From VXYL01 sp964348085 (lineage in GTDB: Bacteria > Pseudomonadota > Gammaproteobacteria > Pseudomonadales > Azotimanducaceae): 64,000 nt of DNA. A program made the position numbers and the translations under genes. Positions within the stretch are counted from its first letter, which is position 1. Every line of letters starts with the position of its first letter. The stretch lies in assembly GCA_964348085.1 (NCBI GenBank), contig CAYGBI010000012.1, positions 1-64,000 on the forward strand. Direction: 5' to 3'. Below the pieces are notes generated by a model. It had not been told where the DNA came from. It worked only from the letters and a program-made list of their open reading frames with translations, and ran no database searches. This document shows positions 1 through 8,560 of this stretch, piece by piece.

Positions 1-1
1 C

Positions 2-247
2 GAGCAGATCGACGAGTTGACGATCCACGTCGTCGCCGACGACTACGCCACGCACGAGCACGCCAAGGTCCGGGCGTGGCTCGCCCGTCACCCGCGGTTC
101 GGGATGCGCTTCACGCCGACCTCGGGGTCGTGGCTCATCCTGGTGGAACGCTTCTTCGCCGACCTGACCGCCGTGATCCGCGCCGGCGGCTTCGCCAGCG
201 TCGCCGCGCGGGATCGCGCGCCGCCCATTCCTAGTGCGGGACACTAG
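2..247 (+). pseudogene. IS630-family transposase, C-terminal remnant
   Basis: The reading frame is open from the left window edge and encodes the end of an IS630-type DDE transposase. The conserved stretch VVADDYATHEHAKVRAWLAR, followed by FTPTSGSWLILVERFFADLT, contains the third-strand Asp region and the SSWLNxVERxF-like block with the catalytic Glu. The sequence loses family similarity after FASVAARDRA and stops soon after, so the tail looks degraded or replaced. The N-terminal part lies outside the window, so I cannot say whether the whole element is dead. IS630/Tc1-mariner transposases target TA dinucleotides, which is relevant to the TA-ended repeat at 56379-56474. Confidence 0.75.
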
Positions 248-314
248 GATCATCGAGCCGCGAGAGCGCTCCCGGCCTCGGTGCATACCGCACGAGGCCC
301 TCGGCAAGGTGCGC

Positions 315-842
315 CTAGGCGCCACTCAGTATCACCACCCCCTGCTCGAACGCTGAGCGCGCTCGCGCCTTTAGCTCCGGCACCGTGCGGCTGCCGATGG
401 GGTGTTCCACCATGGCGAATGGGTAGTCCGGCAAGCCGAGCGCCCGAGCGATATTGCGCCCGGTGGGTTCGAACGGGCGGGTGCAGATCACCAGCGCCGG
501 TTTGCCGAATTGTTCGAAGGAGATGCCGTCATGCACACTGCACGTTGAGCAGCTCCCTCAGTCGCCGACCGCCGTGATGAGGAAATCCGCCGCCTGCGCC
601 AACGCGCGATGATGTTCCGGTAGCGCCGGACGGCTGGCATTGCGCTTGTCGATGAAGTGCGCCGAGCGGCAACCGTAGGCATCGGCGAAGAGCGCGGCGG
701 TTTCCCGCAGCAGAACATCCGCGTTCGCCTTGCCGTTGGCGAGCAGCCCCATTCTCAGGCCGGTGAGGTCGGCGAGGCGCGGGGCAGCGGTGCGGTTCGT
801 ATTCCCGCCTCGGCCGCCCGGGTCGATCAAGGTAATCGTCAT
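315..842 (-). CDS. UGSC-family selenoprotein with in-frame UGA (Sec95)
   Basis: Read straight through the TGA at 560-558, this is a 175-residue protein. Residues 88-98 read ITAVGD-U-GSCS, which is the UGSC motif of the UGSC (seleno)protein family, recognised in marine metagenomes as a selenocysteine family. The same frame stays open for 80 codons after the TGA and remains protein-like (FGKPALVICTRPFEP, FAMVEHPIGSRTVPEL), so this is not a chance stop. A second Cys pair follows (Sec95-Gly-Ser-Cys98, then Cys101). The start at 842 has an AGGAGA site in the 18-nt gap after the upstream gene. It is the last gene of a minus-strand run with dctPQM and the CIDC-tailed protein. A redox or selenol-dependent role is inferred; the family reaction is unknown to me. 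The alternative, a nonsense pseudogene, is less likely because the stop falls exactly at the U of UGSC. Confidence 0.85.
530..560 (-). promoter_or_regulatory. Putative bacterial SECIS hairpin after the UGA
   Basis: Thirteen nucleotides after the UGA (560-558), the mRNA can form a 6-bp stem, CGUGCA (544-539) with UGCAUG (535-530), closed by a 3-nt loop GUG (538-536). The stem has one G-U pair. The loop begins 19 nt after the UGA and has G at its first position. Both features fit the published consensus for bacterial SECIS elements, which lie inside the coding region just downstream of the Sec codon and bind SelB. A competing hairpin (GCUGC with GCAGU) is also possible. The assignment rests on hand folding only. 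Confidence 0.55.
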
Positions 843-860
843 TTGCTTGCTTTCTCCTAG

Positions 861-1913
861 CTAACAGTCGATGCACACGCCGACCGGTTTGGACTGCATC
901 AGCGAACTGCGACTTCGGCTCCACGACGGAATGAAAGCCGAGTGGCCGCCGGCGTCGCCGCCCGCGACGAGGATGAGAATGTCGCTCGGGTCGAAGCCGC
1001 GATGCACATCTTGGGTGCCTTGGCGCTCGTGCTCCCGCGGTACGTACTTCCCCACCCGTCGCATGTCCGAGACCGTTTGCCGCGCACGATCAAAAAGGTA
1101 GCGCTGAACGTCGGCTCTCGTCCAACCGGTGCCGGCGACGATGTCCGCATGTTCCGGCGACAGCACCGCCACGGACTGACCGCTGGTAATGCAGCCCAAA
1201 TTGGCCATTGAATCCGCCATGCAATCGAGAATCGCCTCCGGCGTATTGCCGCCGTGGTTTTCGACGTTGCCGAACCCGGCGCCGGCGAACACGGTGACGC
1301 TGGAGATGTCCTCGCCGTAGCCGAGTTCCACATGCAGGGGCGGCCACGGGCTGCGTTCCGCCCGTTCGGCGATGCACGAACAATACTTGCCGGGATGGCC
1401 TTGGGTGGATTGGTCGGAAACGCCGGGGATCATCTCGAAGACGTTCAGGATGATGAGACGCATGGCGCGGCCGATGGTGGCGTTGGCGCGGTTGCCCGGG
1501 CCGAAGACGTTGCCGGCGGCGTTCATGCCGATGTCCCGCACCACCGGCCCGGAGACGATCAACAGCGGCGCCGCACCGCCGGTGCTGGCGGTGGAGGCGT
1601 GGAAGTTGTAGGCCGGCTCGTTGGCGGCTTCGAGCGCCGCGACGATGACCGGGAAATACTCCGGCAGGCAGCCCGCCATCACCGCGTTCACCGCCGCGGC
1701 CAGCACGCTGCACTCCAGACCCGTGGCGGGATGGGTGGCCAGCGTCGTTTCCGGCGGACGGCCCTCCATGGCGAGCATCGCCTCGACCCGGGGCGCCTCC
1801 GGCGGCACCACGGGCAGGCCGTCCGTCCAACCCCGTTCGTAACACTCGTCGATCGCCGCGAGGGCGTCGCTGGCCACTGCCACGGTCTTCGCTGAGTTCG
1901 GAATGCTGGTCAT
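861..1913 (-). CDS. Conserved partner of UGSC protein, C-terminal CxxC (CIDC)
   Basis: This 350-residue soluble protein has the features of an uncharacterised family often seen beside UGSC proteins: RGWTDGLPVVPPE near the N-terminus, a Gly/Asn-rich centre (FGPGNRANATIGRAMRLI), HPGKYCSCIAERAERSPWPP, and a late segment VAGGDAGGHSAFIPSW. I recognise the family pattern but know of no assigned reaction. The last four residues are Cys-Ile-Asp-Cys, a CxxC pair at the extreme C-terminus (Cys347, Cys350), and the centre holds another Cys-Ser-Cys. It follows dctM by 19 nt and precedes the UGSC gene by 18 nt, so the genes are almost certainly cotranscribed. A thiol/selenol partnership between the two proteins is inference. 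Confidence 0.7.
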   Translation of the reverse strand: MTSIPNSAKTVAVASDALAAIDECYERGWTDGLPVVPPEAPRVEAMLAMEGRPPETTLATHPATGLECSVLAAAVNAVMAGCLPEYFPVIVAALEAANEPAYNFHASTASTGGAAPLLIVSGPVVRDIGMNAAGNVFGPGNRANATIGRAMRLIILNVFEMIPGVSDQSTQGHPGKYCSCIAERAERSPWPPLHVELGYGEDISSVTVFAGAGFGNVENHGGNTPEAILDCMADSMANLGCITSGQSVAVLSPEHADIVAGTGWTRADVQRYLFDRARQTVSDMRRVGKYVPREHERQGTQDVHRGFDPSDILILVAGGDAGGHSAFIPSWSRSRSSLMQSKPVGVCIDC

Positions 1914-1932
1914 TGGTATCCGCTCCTTCGAC

Positions 1933-3288
1933 TCATCGAATCCCGTAAGCCTGCCCCGGCAGCCATGTCGCCAGCGCTTGCCAATTGAAGATGATGGCGA
2001 GGCCGATGAGCTGAATGATGATGAATGGCGTCACGCCCCGGTAAATCACCGGCAAGTCCACGCCCGGCGGCGCGACGCCGCGTAAATAGAACAACGCCCC
2101 GCCGACGGGGGGCGTTAGAAAACTCGTCTGTAAACACACCGCGAACATCACCGTGAACCAGACGGTGTCGAACTCCAGCGCCGCCACCACGGGCGCGACC
2201 AGCGGCAAGATTATCAGGGTGAGTTCGAGCCAGTCCAAGAAGAACCCCAACAGGAAGGTAGCGATGAGAATGCAGATGATGATGCCGGTTGGGCCGAAGG
2301 GCAGGCCCAGCAGCGTGCGTTTGATGATTTCGTCGCCGCCCAAGCCGCGCAACACCAAGGTGAAGCACACCGCGCCGAGAATGGCGGCGAAGATGAACGC
2401 GGTGGTGCGCGAAGTTTCTTCCACCACCTCCGCCATCACCTTGCGGTTTAGGGAACGCTTGAACGCCGCTAACAGCAGGGCGCCGGCCGCGCCGACGCCG
2501 GCGGCCTCGGTGGGGGTGGCGAGGCCGAAGAAAATGCTGCCGAGCACCGCCAGAATGAGTAGCGCCGCCGGCACTACGGCGAGCGTGAGCTCCCACGCCG
2601 CCCGCCAATCCATGGTTTGCGCTGGGGCGGCCGGCGCACGATCGGGTTTCAGCAAACCGACGCCAAGCAGATATACGATGTACAAGCCGCCGAGCAGCAT
2701 GCCGGGGAACAACGCCCCCAAGAACAAGTCGCCGACGCTCATCGCCATGCGGTCCGCCATCACCACCAGCATGATGCTCGGCGGAATGAGAATGCCGAGT
2801 GTGCCGACGGCGCAAACCGTCCCGGATGCCAAGCGCTTGTCGTAGCGGTTGTCGAGCATCGCCGGCAAACCCAGCAGGCCGAGCAGCACCACCGACGCGC
2901 CGATAATGCCCGTGGACGCCGCAAGCAGCACGCCGATGATGGTTACCGCGATGGCGAGGCCGCCGCGCACCGGGCCGAACAGTCGGGCAAAGCCGGTGAG
3001 CAGACTGCGGGCGATGCCCGAGCGGTCCAACAGCACGCCCATGAAGATGAACATCGGCAGCGCCACCATCACCCAGTTTTCCATCACGTCCCAGATGCGA
3101 TCGACGCTCATGGAGGCGTAGAACCAATCGACATTGGTGGGAATAGCGAAATCCACCTCGAAAACGATGGCCAGCACCGTGAACAGCACGGCCAAGCCGC
3201 CGAGCACCCAAGCGATGGGATAGCCGGTGAACACCAGCGCGATGAAGGTGATGATCATCGTCAGCGCCAAAGCCTCCGACCCGCTCAC
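1933..3288 (-). CDS. dctM: TRAP transporter large permease subunit (DctM)
   Basis: A 451-residue, highly hydrophobic protein with about a dozen membrane segments, the usual size for a DctM-type permease. Family features include WVLGGLAVLF near the start, FIFMGVLLDRSGIARSLL, ASTGIIGASVVLLGLL and LGILIPPSIMLVV, the last being a hallmark of the DctM/GntP-like fold. The GTG start at 3288 overlaps the dctQ stop by 4 nt (GTGA). A longer reading to 3390 is possible but would add a non-membrane extension lying over dctQ. With DctQ and DctP it forms an Na+-driven importer; the substrate is probably an organic acid, but the sequence does not reveal which. Confidence 0.93.
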   Translation of the reverse strand: MSGSEALALTMIITFIALVFTGYPIAWVLGGLAVLFTVLAIVFEVDFAIPTNVDWFYASMSVDRIWDVMENWVMVALPMFIFMGVLLDRSGIARSLLTGFARLFGPVRGGLAIAVTIIGVLLAASTGIIGASVVLLGLLGLPAMLDNRYDKRLASGTVCAVGTLGILIPPSIMLVVMADRMAMSVGDLFLGALFPGMLLGGLYIVYLLGVGLLKPDRAPAAPAQTMDWRAAWELTLAVVPAALLILAVLGSIFFGLATPTEAAGVGAAGALLLAAFKRSLNRKVMAEVVEETSRTTAFIFAAILGAVCFTLVLRGLGGDEIIKRTLLGLPFGPTGIIICILIATFLLGFFLDWLELTLIILPLVAPVVAALEFDTVWFTVMFAVCLQTSFLTPPVGGALFYLRGVAPPGVDLPVIYRGVTPFIIIQLIGLAIIFNWQALATWLPGQAYGIR

Positions 3289-3809
3289 GACGCCACCTTG
3301 GTCAGATACGCCCACAGCCGACTGAGGCGGGACGCCAAGGCCGCGAGCAGGAGGAGAAACGCCGCCGGCAAGACGCCTTTCAAGAACCACCGAAACGGCA
3401 ACCCGCCGGGCGACGAGGAGACCTCCGACGCCGCCCAGCTATGGCCCACGAAATTCCAGCTAAACGCGAGCACCGCGATGATGAATGGCAGCAGCAAGAG
3501 CAACGTGCCGTAGAGCTCGATCCACACTTGCAGCCTCGGGCGCAGTCGATTGGCGAGCAGGTCGATACGAATGTGGGCGTCTACGCGGTAGGCGTAGGCG
3601 ATGGCGAGCATGAACGCCAACGCATTGATATGCCACTGTAGTTCCTCGAGCTCGATGCGGCCTTCGTCGAACACGTAGCGCAGCGTGACGTTGACGATCA
3701 CCACCACGAGCAGGACTACCCACAGCCAGCTTGCCGCTTTGCCGATCAGCGTCAACCCGCCGTCCACCGCGCGGGAAAACCGGGTTTCGGGAAGCTCGAT
3801 GCCGGTCAT
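3285..3809 (-). CDS. dctQ: TRAP transporter small permease subunit (DctQ)
   Basis: A 174-residue protein with four membrane segments, matching DctQ size and topology. The first helix (WLWVVLLVVVIVNVTLRYVF) and the following ELEELQWHINALAFMLAIAYAYR carry the family's characteristic E-E-x-Q-W pattern, then the D-x-H-I-R-I-D-L motif. The ATG at 3809 overlaps the dctP stop by 4 nt (ATGA), which indicates translational coupling. It forms the membrane complex with DctM and contacts the periplasmic binding protein. Confidence 0.93.
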   Translation of the reverse strand: MTGIELPETRFSRAVDGGLTLIGKAASWLWVVLLVVVIVNVTLRYVFDEGRIELEELQWHINALAFMLAIAYAYRVDAHIRIDLLANRLRPRLQVWIELYGTLLLLLPFIIAVLAFSWNFVGHSWAASEVSSSPGGLPFRWFLKGVLPAAFLLLLAALASRLSRLWAYLTKVAS

Positions 3810-4918
3810 TTGAAGTCCTTCGGCAGATACGCCAACCGCCGCCACTCGCGATAGGTCTCTTGAAACGCGCGCTGCGACTCGAGCACGGTCGCGAAATCCG
3901 GGTCGTTGGCCGCCTCTTCGTCGAGAACGGCGTCGGTTTCTCGTTTGAGCAGCCGAAGCAGCTCGTCCGAGAGGTAGTTGGCGGTGACGCCGATGTTCTC
4001 GAAGTTGGCCACTACCGGCCCCTGCAAGGACTCCGTGAGGCCGAGGCTTTGCGCGACGGACCCCGCGCAAGCGACATCGAGCAGCGCTCGGTCCGCATCG
4101 GCGATATTCCGCCACACCTCTAGGTTGACCACCAGATGCGTCGCGCTGAACGGCTGATGCCAGCCCGGAAAGTGGTTGTATTTGGCGATACGGGCGAAAC
4201 CCAAGGCTTGGTCGGTGATGGGTTGGGAGAACTCCGTGGCGTCGATGACGCCGGTTTCCAAGGCTTGGAAAATCTCCCCGGCGGGCAGCATGGTGACCGA
4301 AGCGCCGACCCGGTCCATCACCTTGCCGCCAAGCCCGGCGAAGCGGATCTTCAGCCCTTGAAGATCGTCCGTGGAACGCAGCGGCGCACGAAACCAACCG
4401 GCGGTTTCCGGCCCGGAAATACCGCACAAGAGCGGGCGAATCTGGTGCTCCGCGTAGATACGTTCCGCCAACTCCTTGCCGCCGCCGAAGTGCCACCAGC
4501 CGATGTAGGCCCAAGGATCCAAGCCGAACGGCGTGGCGCCGAAGAGCGGCGAGACCGGCAGCTTGCCCTGATCGTAGCCCAGCCAAGTAAAGCCGGCCTG
4601 CACCTTGCGCTCCCGCACGGCGTCCGTTATTGCGAACGCCGGCGCGAGTTCGCCCGGGTCGAAAAGTTGCAGCACCACGCTGCCGCCCGACGCCGCCCGT
4701 ACGGCGTCGGCCAGCCAGATGGGCGTCTCCCCGGAGCCCGGTAAGCTGCGCGGCGCGCTCAGCGGCACCCGCCAGCGAATGCGCACCGGCTGGCCGCCCT
4801 CCTGCGCGGCTGCCACGGTGCGAGTCCCCGCCCCGGGCGGGCGTACCGCCAAGCTTGCCGCCAGCCCGGCGACGAAAGCGACGACAACCGCGACGATCAC
4901 GGCGCGTTTGGAAAACAC
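3806..4918 (-). CDS. dctP: TRAP transporter substrate-binding protein (DctP)
   Basis: A 370-residue periplasmic solute-binding protein. It begins with an uncleaved-looking or long signal segment (VIVAVVVAFVAGLAASLAV) followed by an Ala-rich linker. The mature part has DctP hallmarks: QLFDPGELAPAFAITDAVRE, LQGLKIRFAGLGGKVMDRVGA, and AGEIFQALETGVIDATE, which contains the helix-9 region where the carboxylate-binding Arg of the family normally lies (R in LKIRFAG). The GTG start at 4918 is preceded by GGGGAGG. It is the first gene of the five-gene operon ending in the UGSC protein. The ligand may be a non-canonical acid or 2-oxo compound; this is not determinable here. Confidence 0.92.
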   Translation of the reverse strand: MFSKRAVIVAVVVAFVAGLAASLAVRPPGAGTRTVAAAQEGGQPVRIRWRVPLSAPRSLPGSGETPIWLADAVRAASGGSVVLQLFDPGELAPAFAITDAVRERKVQAGFTWLGYDQGKLPVSPLFGATPFGLDPWAYIGWWHFGGGKELAERIYAEHQIRPLLCGISGPETAGWFRAPLRSTDDLQGLKIRFAGLGGKVMDRVGASVTMLPAGEIFQALETGVIDATEFSQPITDQALGFARIAKYNHFPGWHQPFSATHLVVNLEVWRNIADADRALLDVACAGSVAQSLGLTESLQGPVVANFENIGVTANYLSDELLRLLKRETDAVLDEEAANDPDFATVLESQRAFQETYREWRRLAYLPKDFK

Positions 4919-5145
4919 GTGGCGGCCTCCCCGAGTGGCAATGCGTTGAGTAACCCGAATGTGCTTGCGCGGTCAACCTTGGATCGACCGACGGAGTTTG
5001 ACGCAGCGCCCCCGTTATCGGAAACCGCCTGAATCCAAAAAGCGATTGCCCTCGGGCACTCGGCGCCTTCGCCGCCCCGTCACCCCCTGCCCACACGCTA
5101 TACTGGCTGTCCCTTACTTCTCCCAAGATCAAGGAAATCAGCAGC

Positions 5146-7284
5146 ATGGCACTGCTTGGCACGGTTCACTACGAGGTCCGCGACGGCGTGGCGGTGCTCA
5201 CCATCGATAATCCGCCCGTGAATCCGTTGAGTTCGGGCGTGCGTTTTCATCTGTCGCGGCATATGGCGACGGCGTTGGCCGACGATGCGGTGGCGGCGGT
5301 CGTGGTCACCGGCAAGGGACGCGCTTTCATCGCCGGGGCGGACATTCGCGACTTCGGCAAAACGCCGAATCCCGACGAACAGCCGGCGCAACCGGTGGGC
5401 GTGCTCATGGAGGCCGCCGAGAAACCCATCGTCGCCGCCATCAACGGCACGGCGTTCGGCGGCGGTTTGGAGCATGCACTGATGTGCCACTATCGGGTGG
5501 CGGCGCCTGGCGCGCCGGTTGGGTTGCCGGAGATCAAGATCGGTCTGTTGCCGGGTGGTGGCGGCACGCAGCGGTTGCCACGGTTGATCGGCGCGGAACG
5601 CGCCATGGACGCCATCCTCACCGGCGATCCATTCGACACCGAAGAAGCGCTCGAACTCGGCATTCTCGACGAGATCATCGACGGCGACCTGGTCGAGGGG
5701 GCGATCACTTTCGCGAAGGGCAAGGCCGAGGCCGGCGGACCGTACCCCTTGGTGCGCAATCGCCGGGACAAGGTCGAAGCGGATCGTGGCAATCCGGACG
5801 CCCTCAAGGCCGGCGAGGCGTATCTGCGTCGCCGAATGCGTGGCCAGTTCAACGGCCGCATGGCCTTCGAGTGCGTGCGGGCGGCGGTGGAGGTCGACGA
5901 CTTCGACGAAGGCATCCGCATCGAGCGAGCCAACTTTCAGCGCTGCCACGACCACGAGCAACGCGCCGCCATGATTCACGTTTTCTTCGCCGAGCGGCGT
6001 GCGGCGCGCATTCCCGACGTCTCCGCCCACACGCCGAGCGGGACCGTCGCCACGGCCGCCACCGTTGGCGGCGGGTTGATGGGCGGCGGCATCGCCATGT
6101 GTTTCGCAGACGCCGGCATCCCGGTGAAGATCCTCGAAACGAGCGAAGAGGCGTTGGCGAACGGGCTAAAGGTCATCGCCAACAATTACTCGCGCATGAC
6201 GCGTAGCGGCCGCATCACCCCAGAGGAGCGGGAGCAGCGCTTGGCGCTCATTGACGGCACGCTGAACTATGACGACATCCGAGACGCGGACGTGGTGGTC
6301 GAAGCCGTCTACGAGAACCTCGACCTGAAGAAAGAGATATTCCAAAAGCTCGACCGCACCATGAAGGCCGGAGCCGTGCTCGCCAGCAACACCTCCGGGT
6401 TGGACTTGGACCAAATGGCCGCCAGCACCGAGCGTCCGGGCGACGTGGTCGGCATGCACTTCTTCAGTCCCGCCAACATCATGCAGCTATTGGAGGTCGT
6501 GCGCGGGGCGGAAACCGCCAAATCGACGCTGGCGACGGCCATGACGCTCGGCAAGATCATCGCCAAGAAGCCCGTGCTGGCCGCCAACGCGCCGGGCTTC
6601 ATCGGCAATCGAATGCTGGGCGGCTATACCCGGCAGGCCGGCGAGATCATCCTGCACGGTGCGCTGCCGGAGCAGGTGGATAAAGTGATCGTCGATTTCG
6701 GCTTCAATATGGGGCCGTTCGCGATGAACGACTTGGTGGGTCTCGATCTTGGTTGGCGGGCGCGACGGATGTCCGGAATGAAGCCGGAAGACAAGCCGCT
6801 CACCACCATCGTGCCAGACAAACTGTGCGAACTGGGTCGCTTCGGGCAGAAGACCAGGGCCGGCTTCTATCGCTACGCCGAGGGCGCGCGCCAAGGCCAA
6901 CCCGATGCCGAAGTCGCCAAGCTCATCGCCGAAACATCGGCCGAACTCGGTATCGAGCGTCGCACGATTGGCGATGAAGAAGTGTTGCGACGCTGCCTCT
7001 ATCCGTTGATCAACATTGGCGCCCAATTGCTTGAGGACGGAATCGCGCTGCGTGCCAGCGACATCGACGTGGTATACGTCTACGGCTACGGCTTCCCCAA
7101 GTACCGGGGCGGGCCGATGTACTACGCCGATCAGGTCGGCTTGCGGAACATCTACCGCGACATCGCCTCGCTACATCAGGAATACGGCGACGTCTGGCGG
7201 CCGGCACCGTTGCTGAAGCGATTGGCGGAAGAAGGAAGCACGTTCCAAGCGTGGGATGCCGCCAACGCCGCGGCCAGCGGGTGA
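5146..7284 (+). CDS. Bifunctional enoyl-CoA hydratase / 3-hydroxyacyl-CoA dehydrogenase
   Basis: A 712-residue beta-oxidation enzyme that hydrates trans-2-enoyl-CoA and oxidises the 3-hydroxyacyl-CoA with NAD+. Residues 1-190 form the crotonase domain, with the oxyanion-hole block GTAFGGGLEHALMCHYR and the catalytic-Glu block LPEIKIGLLPGGGGTQRLP. Near residue 305 the NAD-binding domain starts with GGGLMGGGIAMCFADAG; the catalytic His is in VVGMHFFSPANIM. The C-terminal dehydrogenase repeats run to the end (YGYGFPKYRGGPMYYADQVG). Domain order and length fit FadJ/peroxisomal L-PBE types. No fadA thiolase is adjacent. It is divergent from dctP across a 227-bp intergenic region that should hold both promoters. 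Confidence 0.93.
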   Translation: MALLGTVHYEVRDGVAVLTIDNPPVNPLSSGVRFHLSRHMATALADDAVAAVVVTGKGRAFIAGADIRDFGKTPNPDEQPAQPVGVLMEAAEKPIVAAINGTAFGGGLEHALMCHYRVAAPGAPVGLPEIKIGLLPGGGGTQRLPRLIGAERAMDAILTGDPFDTEEALELGILDEIIDGDLVEGAITFAKGKAEAGGPYPLVRNRRDKVEADRGNPDALKAGEAYLRRRMRGQFNGRMAFECVRAAVEVDDFDEGIRIERANFQRCHDHEQRAAMIHVFFAERRAARIPDVSAHTPSGTVATAATVGGGLMGGGIAMCFADAGIPVKILETSEEALANGLKVIANNYSRMTRSGRITPEEREQRLALIDGTLNYDDIRDADVVVEAVYENLDLKKEIFQKLDRTMKAGAVLASNTSGLDLDQMAASTERPGDVVGMHFFSPANIMQLLEVVRGAETAKSTLATAMTLGKIIAKKPVLAANAPGFIGNRMLGGYTRQAGEIILHGALPEQVDKVIVDFGFNMGPFAMNDLVGLDLGWRARRMSGMKPEDKPLTTIVPDKLCELGRFGQKTRAGFYRYAEGARQGQPDAEVAKLIAETSAELGIERRTIGDEEVLRRCLYPLINIGAQLLEDGIALRASDIDVVYVYGYGFPKYRGGPMYYADQVGLRNIYRDIASLHQEYGDVWRPAPLLKRLAEEGSTFQAWDAANAAASG

Positions 7285-7299
7285 GCCCGCCTTTGCGTC

Positions 7300-7869
7300 G
7301 TGCAGTTCACCACTCGCAATAGCGAGGCCATTCGCGCCGGCGACGTCTCGGTCACCTTTCGCAATTGGCGGCGACCGCATGCCAAGGTGGGCGGCGTGTA
7401 TCGCTTGCGGCCAGACGGCGCCATCCGAGTCACCGGCGTGCGTGCCGTGCGGCTGTCGGAAGTCAGTGCGGCGGATGCGGCCCGGGCCGGGTTCGAGGAT
7501 GTCGCCGCGTTGGCGAGGTTTCTCAAGCTGCCGGCAACGGCCGAGGTCACCCGCGTCGATTTCCAGTTGACGGACGAAGCGGCACTGAGACGCCCGCCGG
7601 TATTGACCGCGGAAGAAGCGCTGGCGCGACTCGCCGCCACCGACCGGCGCAGCGGGACGCCTTGGACGGCCGCGGTGCTAGCGTTGATCGCGGCGCACCC
7701 AGCTACGCTGGCCGCGAAGTTGGCGGTGGCGTTGGGATGGGAGACGCCCCGCCTCAAAGCCAATGTGCGCAAGCTGAAAGCCCTCGGCCTCACCGAGAGC
7801 CTGCAAACCGGCTATCGACTGACCGAATTGGGTGCCCGAGTGACCGGCCGGTTGGCGGACCGCAAGTGA
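7300..7869 (+). CDS. ASCH-domain protein with C-terminal winged-helix-like region
   Basis: The 189-residue product starts with an ASCH (PUA-like) domain: AGDVSVTFRNWRRPHAKVGG resembles the FRRWRRPxVKAGG block, and ADAARAGFEDVAAL the ADA-RAGF helix of the same family. ASCH domains bind RNA or modified nucleosides. The second half (residues 105-189) is helical, ending in AVALGWETPRLKANVRKLKALGLTE and a wing-like YRLTELGARV, which suggests a small winged-helix DNA-binding domain. It begins 15 nt after the beta-oxidation gene with a GTG codon and shares a GTGA overlap with the HAD gene, so these two are cotranslated. The target is unknown. Confidence 0.7.
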   Translation: MQFTTRNSEAIRAGDVSVTFRNWRRPHAKVGGVYRLRPDGAIRVTGVRAVRLSEVSAADAARAGFEDVAALARFLKLPATAEVTRVDFQLTDEAALRRPPVLTAEEALARLAATDRRSGTPWTAAVLALIAAHPATLAAKLAVALGWETPRLKANVRKLKALGLTESLQTGYRLTELGARVTGRLADRK

Positions 7870-8477
7870 AGGCGGCGCTGTTGGATATAGGCGGCGTTGT
7901 CGTCGACGTCGACCCGCGGGCGTGCTTTGCGTCTTGGGCCCAATCCGCCAACGTCGACGCCGAGCGCATCGCCGAGCGCTGGCTGGTGGACGACGCTTAC
8001 AAGGCGTTTGAGGTCGGCGCCATCGAGTTCGGCGAATACGCTCGCCACCTTGCCGCTCGTCTCGGCATCACGTTGTCGGAAGAGGATTGGCGCACGGGTT
8101 GGAACGCGCTACTGCGCGAACCGATCACGGAAGTTACCCGGTTCCTGCCGAGCGTGGCTACGACCGTGCCGCTGTACGGCTTCTCCAACACCAACGCCGA
8201 GCACCAAGCGGTGTGGCAGGTGCGACTCGCCGACAGCCTGCGAGCCTTCACCAAAGTTTACGTTTCTTGGCGAATCGGTTGCCGCAAGCCGGACGTCCAA
8301 GCCTTCCGCCAAGTGGTGGACGACATCGGCGTCGCCGCGGGCGACATTCTGTTTTTGGACGACAACCTTGAAAACGTCGCCGGCGCCATCGCCGCCGGCT
8401 TGGACGCTAGACATGTGACCGGGCCGGCTGCAACGCTAACCGTGTTGCGCGAGGTCGCCGGCGGCGTGGCGCCATAG
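7866..8477 (+). CDS. HAD-like hydrolase (subfamily IA, YihX-like)
   Basis: The 203-residue protein has HAD motif I as LLDIGGVVVDVD, motif II in LYGFSNTNAEH, the motif III Lys in RIGCRKPDVQAF, and motif IV as ILFLDDNLENV. Motif I reads D-I-G-G rather than the usual D-x-D-G: the nucleophilic Asp is present, but the general-acid Asp two residues later is Gly, as in some YihX relatives written DLGNV. It may therefore be a slow phosphatase or have lost phosphatase activity. The GTG start at 7866 overlaps the upstream ASCH stop. A second, longer reading in the same frame from 7365 lies over the ASCH gene and was not used. Confidence 0.75.
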   Translation: MKAALLDIGGVVVDVDPRACFASWAQSANVDAERIAERWLVDDAYKAFEVGAIEFGEYARHLAARLGITLSEEDWRTGWNALLREPITEVTRFLPSVATTVPLYGFSNTNAEHQAVWQVRLADSLRAFTKVYVSWRIGCRKPDVQAFRQVVDDIGVAAGDILFLDDNLENVAGAIAAGLDARHVTGPAATLTVLREVAGGVAP

Positions 8478-8560
8478 GCGCCGGCGCCTGCGGTCGGTTA
8501 GCCAGTGGCGCGAGTCGTACCGCGCCACGTCCCTCGGCACATAGGCGCCGGCACTTGGGC

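Noticed and set aside
315..842. Two separate small genes (315-536 and 558-842) or a nonsense pseudogene
   Set aside because: They are in the same frame, the stop between them is exactly the U of UGSC, and the protein continues without damage on both sides.
3285..5162. Long minus-strand open frame of 625 codons over dctQ and dctP
   Set aside because: Its N-terminal three quarters are Arg/Gly-rich antisense-like sequence over dctP in another frame; only the last part is real (dctQ).
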